DNA from: Myxocyprinus asiaticus | Taxonomy: Eukaryota; Chordata; Actinopteri; Cypriniformes; Catostomidae | Reading direction: 5' to 3' | Assembly: GCF_019703515.2 (NCBI RefSeq) | Contig: NC_059382.1 | Location: 11,729,001-11,793,000, forward strand | Length of the DNA: 64,000 nucleotides | In this document: piece after piece, positions 56,607-64,000 of the stretch | How the letters are laid out: each line of letters opens with the position of its first letter | How positions within the stretch are numbered: the first letter of the stretch is position 1 | The notes under the pieces: generated by a model | Told to the model about the DNA's origin: nothing | Databases searched by the model: none | The model's input: the letters and a program-made list of their open reading frames with translations, nothing else | Program-made: the position numbers and the translations under genes

Positions 56607-57349
56607 CTATACAAAACGCCACAAGGCTGAACGGTGTTACGTGAACTGGCGGTGTGTGGTGGGCAGACTTGCTGTGTGCCTCATAGCCAGCACACCAGGT
56701 CAAGACATAACCTCCCCCAACACAGTTATGAGTGTCGAACGGCCCTTTTTGGGGACAAGTCGACTACCCAAAGATAAAGACAGGCTTAAACTAGTCGTGG
56801 CCTCTTTTCCCCTTCTCTTTTTCCACTCCCTAAAAAAGAAGGGGGATTATCCGACTGGGCCTCCAGGTCTAGTCGGGGGGTGTCCCTCCCAAGGAGAGGA
56901 CACCGCGGAGACCACACCTCGCCCCAAGAGAGGGGGGGATATTTTTAAGTGGAAAAATATGTCACATGGTCTTTCCAACCAAGTGGAGAGCCTTCAAGGT
57001 AGATCCTGCCCAATGGGGGAGGAGTTACTACAAACATGGAGACTGGGGCAGAGGAGCTTTACCCAAGGAAGACGCAGTTTGCCAGCAGGGAAACAAACTA
57101 GCAGAAGATATAGATCGCATGGGGTTTAGCCTTACAGGGAACCATCACATGCAGAGCACCTACCCCAGAACAGGGCTCTTAGTTAGCGTGTGTACTGGGC
57201 CGGCAGTGAGTCTCTCCGAAAACTCGACTGCCACAGGGCTCGGAGGAAGTCAACCAGGGAACAACTTTTTTGAACACTACTGGGAATTAACGGTGCACGT
57301 CTTCAGCTCAAAAGGAGATGGAAGGCGCTATCAGCCGGCTATCCCAGGC

Positions 57350-58330
57350 TTATCCGCTTGTGTTGCGTGCAACTACCTGGGACGAAACCGGTTCCACCCG
57401 GAGGTTGTAGAACCTTGCAAAGGTGTTGGGTGTTGCCCAGCCTGCTGCTCTGCAAATGTCTGTAAGAGAGGCACCCCTGGCCAGGGCCCAAGAAGCCGCT
57501 ACACCACGGGTAGAATGGGCTCGTAGCCCTACCGGGGGCGGCATTTTTTGGGTGAGATATGCCATGGTTATGGCGTCAACAAGCCAGAGGGTGATCCTCT
57601 GCTTGGAGACAGCGCTTCCTTTCCGCTGTGCACCAAAGCAGACAAAGAGCTGCTCAGAGACTCCAAATAGATGCGTAAAGCACGCACCGGACACAGCAAC
57701 GACAGGGCTGGGTCTGCCTCCTCCTGGGGCAGCGCTTGCAGGTTCACCACCTGGTCCCTAAAAGGAGTGGTGGGAACCTTGGGCACATAGCCCGGTCGGG
57801 GTCTCAGGATCATGTGAGAATAGCCCGGACCGAACTCCAGGCACGTTTTGCTGACAGAGAACGCTTGCATGTCACCTACACTCTTGATGGAAGCGAGCGC
57901 AGTCAGGAGGGCAGTCTTCAAGGAGAGTGCCTTAAGCTCGGCTGACTGCAAAGGCTCAAAGGGGGCTCTCTGTAGACCCTGAAGAACTACGGAGAGATCC
58001 TATGAGGGAACGAGGGGCGGTCTGGAGGGATTCAGCCTCCTGGCGCCTCTTAGGAACCTGATGATCAGGTCGTGCTTCCTTAAGGACTTACCATCAACTG
58101 CGTCATGGTGAGCTACTATGGCAGCAACATACACCTTCAAGGTGGAAGGGGACAGCCTCCCTTCCAGCCTTTCCTGCAGGAAGGAAAGCACTGATCCGAC
58201 TGCGCATCTCTAGGGGTCTTCGTGTCGAGAAGAACACCACTTAGCGAATAGACGCCACTTAAAGGCATACAGGCGCCTCGTAGAGGGGGCCCTAGCCTGA
58301 GTGATCGTGTCTACCACCGCGGGTGGTAGG
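57350..58330 (-). pseudogene. DIRS tyrosine recombinase
   Basis: The recombinase integrates the circular cDNA. The core-binding part is APSTRRLYAFKWRLFAKWCS (about 58290-58240) and LSPSTLKVYVAAIVAHH then GKSLRKHDLIIRFLRGARRL. The catalytic part has TALLTALASIKSVGDMQAF, where the expected Box I Arg is Ser (codon at 57880-57882), then LQALPQEEADPALSLLCPVR and ALRIYL. After a frame change near 57690 it continues with QLFVCFGAQRKGSAVSKQR, RAHSTRGVAASWA carrying HxxR, and AGWATPNTFARFYNL carrying the Tyr nucleophile. There is a stop after PPLVPS. It is a pseudogene, with the Box I change as an extra lesion. Confidence 0.88.
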
Positions 58331-58469
58331 CCACTTAGGTCTTCCGCTTCCTGTCCAGGGACCAGACATGGAGATTCCAGAGGTCTGGGTGCGGGTGCCA
58401 GAGGGTGCCCCGTCCCTGAGAAAGAAGGTCCATCCTCAGGGGAATTTGCCAGGGGGGAGCTGTCACGAG

Positions 58470-59520
58470 GAGTGTGAGGTCCGAGAACCACGCCTTGGTG
58501 GTTGACATATGCTACCGCTGCCTTGCTGTCCATCCGAACTAGCACATGCTTGCCCTGGATCAATGGCCGGAACCTCCGCAGGGCGAGCAGAATTGCCAGT
58601 AACTCGAGGCAGTTGATGTGCCAACGCAATCACGGACCCGTCCAGAGGCCGGTGGCTGCGTGCCCATTGCAAACAGTGCCCCAGCCCATATTGGAGGCGT
58701 CTGTCGTGACCACGACGCGTCTGGAGACCAGTTCTAGGGGAACACCTGCTAGTAGAAACGAGAGGTTGGTCCAAGCGCTGAAAAGATGGTGACAGACCGA
58801 CATAATGGCCACGTGGTGTGTCCCATGGCGCCATGCCCATCTCGGGACTTGAGTCTGGAGCCAGTGCTGAAGCGGCCTCATATGCATCAACCAGAGCGGG
58901 GTGGCCACCACCGAGGATGCCATATGCCTCAGGAGCCTCTGAAAAAGTTTCAGTGGAACCGCTGTTTTCTGTTTGAACGCCTTCAAACAGGCCAGCACCG
59001 ACTGGCGCGCTCGTTCGTAAGGCGCGCCATCAAGGAGACTGAGTCCAACTCCAAACCGAGAAAAGAGATGCTCTGAACCGGGAGGAGATTGCTCTTTTCC
59101 CAGTTGACCCGAAGCCCTAGTCGGCTGAGGTGTAAGAGCACCAGGTCCCTGTGTGCGCATAACACGTCTCGAGAGTGAGCTAAGATTAGCCAGTCGTTGA
59201 GATAGTTGAGAATGCAAATGCCCACCTCCCTTAACAGGGCAAGGGCAGCCTCTGCGATCTTCGTAAAGACATGAGGAGACAGGGACAGGCCGAAAGGGAG
59301 GTTCTTTGTACTGATATGCCTGACCCTCGAACGCGAACCGCAGGAAGGGTCTGTGTCGAGGAAGGATCGAGATGTGAATGTACGCATCCTTCAGGTCTAC
59401 CGCCGTGAACCAATCTTGATGCCGGACGCTCGCTAGAATGCGTCTTTGCATCAGCATCTTGAACGGGAGTCTGTGTAAAGCCCGGTTCAGTACTCGCAGG
59501 TCCAAGATTGGCCGCAACGC
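58470..59520 (-). pseudogene. DIRS RT-RNase H, copy 4
   Basis: Starts in the middle of RT at RPILDLRVLNRALHRLPFKM and DWFTAVDLKDAYIHISILPR, with the first catalytic Asp intact. The second catalytic box reads NYLNDWLILAH: the codon at 59196-59198 is Asn where Asp is expected in YLDD. Thumb: GLRVNWEKSNLLPVQSISFL. RNase H: VVVTTDASNMGWGTVCNG, MRWHINCLELLAILLALRRF and VRMDSKAAVAYVNHQG. The frame changes twice. It joins directly to gag on the right: the N-terminal 250 or so residues of RT, present in copy 1 at 31600-32330, are deleted. On the left RNase H ends abruptly and recombinase follows after about 45 codons. Confidence 0.88.
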
Positions 59521-59556
59521 ACGTGAGTGGGTTCCCTCGTCCCTGGGTTGCCCGTC

Positions 59557-61080
59557 TCAGGTGCGCTTCGAGGACCTCCATGGGTTCTTCGGCGCCGGCT
59601 GTGAGACGGGTGGCGTCGGCTTCCTGCGGTGGGCTCCACGCCGGGGCCGGGCCGGAGGGGCGGGCTGCGGCGGAGCCGGTGCAGTCACCACAGGGGGACG
59701 CCCTTGGCGATGAGCAGACGGGGTGCGGGATCTTGAGCCGTGCCGGGGCAGGATGTGCCGGATTGCTTCCGTCTGCTGCTTTACTGTCGAGAACTGCTGG
59801 GCAAAGTCCTCAACGGTGTCGCCGAATAGGCCCGCCTGGGAAATGGGTGCAGCAAGGAAACATGTCTTGTCGGCCTCACCCATCTCAACCAGGTTGAGCC
59901 ACAGGTGGCGCTCCTGGACCACTAATGTGGCCATCGTCCGCCCGAGAGACCGCTCCGTGACCTTTGTCGCCCGGAGGGCAAGGTCGGTCACCGAGCGCAG
60001 TTCCTGCATCAAATCTGGGGCGGAACTACCCTCATGCAGTTCTTTCAGCACCTTGGCTTGGTGGACCTGCAGGAGAGCTAAGGCGGCTTGTCCAGCAGCA
60101 CTGTAGGCCTTAGCCGTCAGGCGTGAGCCTACAGGGCTTGGACGGGAGCTTAGGGCATCCACACCAGGTGGCGGCGCTCTGCGGGCATAAGTGCACCGCG
60201 AGCAACTTATCCACCGGGGGAATCGCCGTATAGCCCCTGGCCGCCCCGCCATCAAGGGTAGTGAGAGCGGGGGAACTGCGGAGTCGGGGTCGGGCAGTAA
60301 AAGGTGCCTCCCACGACTTCGTCAGCTCCTCATGCACCTCCGGGAAGAATGGCACTGGAGCGGGGCACGGCTGTTTTGAGCGGTGCCGCGAGCCCAGAAA
60401 CCAATCATCAAGCCGCGAGGGTTCAGGGGAGAGCAGAGTGTTCCACTCTAGCCCGACGCTCGAGGCTGCCCGGGAAAGCATGTCTGTCATTTCGGCATCG
60501 GCCTGTAACTGGGTGACCGTCCCCAAAGGGGGAAGCCCAGCTGAGGCTTCTGCGTCCGACTGGACAAGCCCGCTCTCCGATGCTGCGCTCGAGAGCTCAT
60601 CATCTTCGCGGGTCCTGAACAAGAAGCCAGACTCACCTTGCGACGAGCCGGCGAACTCATCCGGAAGCCCGATTGGGGCAGACGAGCGTGCTGGGGAATG
60701 GGAGGTCCGCTGGGGGATACCCGGCGGAGGCGATCCCATTGAGGTCCCCAAATCGCCCCAGTGCTAGCCATGCTGACCTCATACCCGTAGGTAGGAGGAC
60801 CGAGGCGGGGAGCCGCTGGGGTGGCTTGCTTTCTTACGAAAGCAAGCCGCGACCGCAATGTTGCCATGGTCATGTTCTCGCAGTGAGAACATGAACCATT
60901 CATAAACGCTGCCTCCATGTGGGTCGCACCCAGACACGAAAGACAGCGATCATGACCATCCGAAGTTGAGAGAAAAAGACCGCAACCAGGAATAATGATC
61001 GGAAAGGCATCTTTAGAGAGACGCGTCTTTAAAAAGACGTTCCGTGTGTGCGCTCTTTTAGAGAAATATACTCTTTTAGA
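59557..61080 (-). pseudogene. DIRS gag, copy 4
   Basis: Reads PGCGLFLSTSDGHDRCLSCL and SCSHCENMTMATLRSRLAFV, with the same Cys/His pattern as copy 1, then Ser/Pro-rich sequence to REDDELSSAASESGLVQSDA. It continues as LTTLDGGAARGYTAIPPVDK, TAKAYSAAGQAALALLQVHQ, LALRATKVTERSLGRTMATL and SQAGLFGDTVEDFAQQF. Frame changes occur near 60760 and 60250-60110. The ATG present in copy 1 is not at the aligned place here; the sequence there has a 15-20 bp insertion. Role by family: structural protein of DIRS particles. Confidence 0.84.
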
Positions 61081-61264
61081 GGGGAAAAACGCTCTTTCAG
61101 AAGATATACTCTCTAGTTTTTTTGTCGAAGCGCCCAGGGGCGTTCTCTGCAGTGCATCAGTGCAGAGGAGGGAGAAGCCGCTGAAATGCGCCGTCAAATC
61201 CAGCAGAGGTGAATGAACAGTGCTATTCAGCTCAATGAGCATGACTGTTCGGCTCCAAAGAGAA

Positions 61265-61449
61265 AATCTGAATGAGTGGTTGCATACCAGCTCCTTTTAT
61301 ACCCGTATGTCCGGGGGAGTGGCATGCAAATACCACTCGCCAATTTTCATTGGTCTTTTATCAAAGACCAGAGGTGTCTCGGGCTCCCAAGAGTGACCCC
61401 TAGTGTCACTACATCGACACCAACGTCGAGTGAGTGACAGATAGGGAAC
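61265..61449 (-). repeat. DIRS copy 4: right terminal repeat
   Basis: Inverted partner of 56228-56445. It ends 'gacagatagggaac' at 61449. Next is ctgggatcactcc, which would have followed copy 3's right end if copy 4 inserted there. Confidence 0.9.
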
Positions 61450-62118
61450 CTGGGATCACTCCTAAATCTATTATGTGCAACTTAAACACATATTTTTGTT
61501 TTCAGCTTATATCTGAGACAAAGGGATGATTAATAAATCATATTAATACATTTTAATGATTTGCAAGCCATTGTTTACAATCAGATTTATGATCAGATAC
61601 TATCAGATTTTATTTTGTATTTTATTTTTTATTTTATTTTGGGGGGGGTGGGGGTGGGGGGGGGGGGTACAACTTAAAAACTATACTGCAGATATTTGCA
61701 GACCTGTAAATAAATTATTCATCCAGTCGAATGTAGTGGCCAAAACATTTACTACAACATGCAAGTATGACATCTTGCTGAGTGAATGCTCTCTAGAGAT
61801 GTATCAGAAGATATATATATTTGGATTCAGTGTCACAAATATCCATTGATCTTGTTGGAATGACAGAAGGAAGAACATTGTATTTACAGCTGAGTAATTC
61901 AAAGCAGCTCACAAGTCGTCAAACTGTCATTGTTTGCTCAAGTGTTTAATCTTCACGATTATTTTTAACAGGTCTGTGATTCAAATATCATGCAGTTGTC
62001 TCTGTAAATTTACATAAAGGTATATTTCCAGGGTTTGAAAATAGTTATTGTAACCAAGAAATTACAATTTGGAAATTCCATGTTTTGCTTATGTCTTTTT
62101 GTTCATTTGCATTCACAG
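61450..62118 (+). other. Receptor unit C 5' flank
   Basis: No gene. 61728-61815 matches part of the flanks of units A and B ('gtggccaaaacatttactac', 'gatgtatcagaagata'). A G-rich run (61641-61670) is a simple repeat. Confidence 0.6.
62104..62118 (+). promoter_or_regulatory. Probable 3' splice site in 5' UTR
   Basis: 'catttgcattcacag' ends in AG at 62117-62118, 30 bases before the receptor ATG. The following 'cttgggca' is conserved with unit A. Confidence 0.6.
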
Positions 62119-62148
62119 CTTGGGCAGGACACCAAACGCAAAGTTGCC

Positions 62149-63114
62149 ATGATTGCCCTGAATGTCAGTTTTTCTCAGAATATCTCCATCGTGCATCCGG
62201 AATACTTTTTCATCACTGGACTTTCAGGTATACCATACAGCAGTTATTATTACATATTTTTATTTTTCACCTATTTTATTGCTGTAATTGGGAACTCTGT
62301 AGTTCTTTTCATTATAGCTCTTGACCGGAGTCTACACAGTCCAAAGTACATTGGTGTGTTTAACTTGGCCTTGGCTGACATTGGTGAAACTAATTCCCTG
62401 ATTCCTAACATGATGAAGACTTTTCTTTTTGAGTCACAGTACATCTCCTACAATGGTTGTTTGGTAAACATGTATTTTGTGTTCCTCTTTGGTTCTATGC
62501 AAAGTTTTACTCTTGTTGTCCTTGCATTTGATCGCTTCATCGCAATTTGCTTGCCACTAAGATACCATGCCATTGTTACCAATACCAGTATGTCTTTAAT
62601 TTTTTCAGCAATATGGGCATGTAATGCTTTTCTGATAGCCTTGACAGTGTCTTTGCTCACCCGGATTTCATTCTGTAAATCCAATGTGATACAGAGCTAT
62701 TTTTGTGACCATGGACCAGTATATAGGTTGGCGTGTAATGACAATAGCAGTAACATTTTCATGGCAAGTCTCAACACAGCTTTATACCTTGTAGCACCAT
62801 TGTCCATTATAGTCTTGTCATATGTAGGTATTTTGCTTGCCCTAAGCAGAATTACAACTTGGGAAGGGCGTATCAAGGCCCTGAAGACCTGTGTTTCTCA
62901 CCTGTTGTTAGTTGGAGTATTTTTTCTCCCCATAATCTGCCCATATATTGCTGAAATCATGTTTGCTCTCTCTCTCAATGCAAGAATCATCAGCACATCT
63001 CTAGCATTTGTTGTTCCACCCACACTGAATCCCATAATTTATGTTTTAAATACAGCTGAAATCAAAGACTTGATTCAAAAGTTCCTTAAAAACAGATCTG
63101 CACCACTTGGGTAG
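62149..63114 (+). CDS. Olfactory receptor, unit C
   Basis: Intact 321-residue odorant receptor (GPCR), single coding exon. The ATG at 62149 follows the conserved acceptor and aligns with unit A. N-glycosylation sites NVS (5-7) and NIS (11-13); GN at 48-49; FNLALADIGETN in TM2 with D77; Cys104; LAFDRFIAICLPLRYH (D128-R129-F130); extracellular Cys 176, 186 and 196 (FCDHGPVYRLACNDN); RIKALKTCVSHLLL into TM6; PPTLNPIIY at 290-298. Possible polyadenylation signal aataaa at 63210. It shares all landmarks with the 44426 receptor; TM5 and TM6 differ most and could tune ligand choice. Unit B's remnant is closer to this gene than to unit A in the regions compared by eye. Confidence 0.95.
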   Translation: MIALNVSFSQNISIVHPEYFFITGLSGIPYSSYYYIFLFFTYFIAVIGNSVVLFIIALDRSLHSPKYIGVFNLALADIGETNSLIPNMMKTFLFESQYISYNGCLVNMYFVFLFGSMQSFTLVVLAFDRFIAICLPLRYHAIVTNTSMSLIFSAIWACNAFLIALTVSLLTRISFCKSNVIQSYFCDHGPVYRLACNDNSSNIFMASLNTALYLVAPLSIIVLSYVGILLALSRITTWEGRIKALKTCVSHLLLVGVFFLPIICPYIAEIMFALSLNARIISTSLAFVVPPTLNPIIYVLNTAEIKDLIQKFLKNRSAPLG

Positions 63115-64000
63115 AGTATTTCACACTGACCACAGTATCTGTTTATTTTATTGTTATGAATTATATTACCTATGTGAAGGATCCAGCTATACTTTGTAGT
63201 AAGTAAATTGAATAAACAAATTTTTAAATGGGACTGAATCCATGATTTATTTTAATGTATCATTGAAAATAGGAAGAGACTTAGCTGTAGCATGGTGCAT
63301 GTAGGTACTCTGTTAATTTGCCTTTATTTTAAATAAAAGAAGAGGACACAGGTAAAATACATTTTCTATTAACTAGTGTCTGAATTGTTCTACATGTATC
63401 CTTAGTTATTGATTGTCTTACAAAACAAAGTAACAAGAGCAGATTATTTCCAAAAGAGTTTGTTTTACTTTTTTGTGAGCAAATCAAAGTCACAGTGATG
63501 GGTTTTAAACCCCATATGTTTTGTTACCATATAGATTTAGATGCACAAATGCTGTTCACTCTAGTCCTTCACTTCCATCAAGTGAGTAAATTAAAGTAAG
63601 TGGATGTTGTTTGATTTTGTGTAAAACCATGTGATAAAACAATTGGCATTGTAAATTAAATTTAATTTCCAAATACATTTCTAATGCATTCCAAAATTGT
63701 TATCAAAGATTCTGTTTTAGCATGAGCATGTTTTTCACACACCCAATTGGATGCAAACATACTGTATTCATCTCAAATAGAAAGATCTGTTGACATGAGT
63801 GCAAAATAAGCAGATATTTTTATGCAATAAGCATAATCTGTGGTGTTTTCATTTCATTCTGTACCACATAATTTTTAAGTAGCTTTATTTATGAAAGTGC
63901 ATGTAACACTAAATACATCTTCCTTTGAGCTGTTAGCAATGATCTCCCATCTCTCATATGTTTCAGAAATGCCCTCTTTGACTTCTATTGTTTTAGACCT
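63115..64000 (+). other. Receptor unit C 3' flank
   Basis: No gene. 63780-63900 ('gacatgagtgcaaaataagc', 'gtgttttcatttcattctg') matches the 3' flank remnant at 36660-36740. The window ends in this flank. Confidence 0.65.

Larger units (their letters stand above)
56228..61449 (-). mobile_element. DIRS-like element, copy 4, near full length
   Basis: The best-preserved of the four. Left terminal repeat 56228-56445 and right terminal repeat 61265-61449 are inverted, sharing 'catgccactcccccggacat' and 'tataaaaggagctgg' in both. The internal complementary region is at 56498-56606. Coding order on the minus strand is gag (61080-59557), RT and RNase H (59520-58470), tyrosine recombinase (58330-57350). 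The whole element is 5.2 kb; intact relatives should be longer, because the gag-RT junction and the RNase H-recombinase region are deleted here. No DNA N6-adenine methylase-like segment was seen. Confidence 0.9.

Noticed and set aside
56485..57526. Plus-strand frames of 186 and 214 codons left of the recombinase
   Set aside because: They lie in the 3' part of DIRS copy 4, have no domain I recognise and overlap the internal complementary region.
59438..61216. Several plus-strand frames of 60-170 codons
   Set aside because: Shadows of the GC-rich DIRS gag and RT on the minus strand; the minus frames carry recognisable motifs and these do not.
1..64000. tRNA or rRNA genes
   Set aside because: No cloverleaf with internal A and B boxes and no rRNA segment was recognised by eye; a tRNA scan could still find one.

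Overview
The window looks like AT-rich nuclear DNA of a teleost fish, most plausibly a cyprinid. There are no operons or ribosome binding sites. The only intact genes are single-coding-exon olfactory receptors. The rest is the usual teleost mixture of Tc1/mariner, hAT, Ty3/Gypsy, DIRS-like and LINE elements plus long microsatellites. The species is an inference from element families, not a match.

Intact genes: three olfactory receptors. One is on the minus strand (8048-9010) and belongs to a different subfamily from the other two, which are on the plus strand (44426-45403 and 62149-63114) and closely related. Two broken relatives lie between them: a 3' half behind a Tc1-like fragment (48734-49274) and a scrap of about 160 bp fused to the end of a DIRS element (33029-33190). 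Non-coding flanks are shared between these copies, so 33-64 kb is a decayed tandem array of one receptor unit, expanded by transposon insertion.

Mobile elements, left to right: Tc1 3' end (1-417); Gypsy gag scrap (1198-1630); an LTR element with both LTRs and an interior of minisatellites (2885-6422, minus); hAT transposase relic (10750-12374, minus); a Ty3/Gypsy element with both LTRs and integrase upstream of reverse transcriptase (12797-16558, plus); a solo-LTR-like block (19652-20205); a LINE (about 22306-26868, minus) split by a 1.54 kb hAT-type element with a perfect 8-bp target duplication (24331-25869); DIRS copy 1 (30015-33027, plus, 3' truncated); a hAT-type MITE (33965-34502); DIRS copy 2 (36823-43476, minus) holding nested repeats and a Tc1; Tc1-like fragments at 21400 and 48380; DIRS copy 3 (49961-56227, minus) interrupted by a second Gypsy LTR-gag piece (52301-53028) and other repeats; and DIRS copy 4 (56228-61449, minus), which abuts copy 3.

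The receptors would act as odorant-sensing GPCRs in olfactory neurons. No mobile element here looks autonomous: every polymerase, integrase or recombinase that can be read has a deletion, frameshift or altered key residue. The most informative signals are structural: intact DIRS internal complementary regions, two DIRS elements joined at a terminal AAC, a copied 200-bp segment inside a Tc1 flanked by a 42-bp duplication, and decapeptide minisatellite expansion inside an LTR element.
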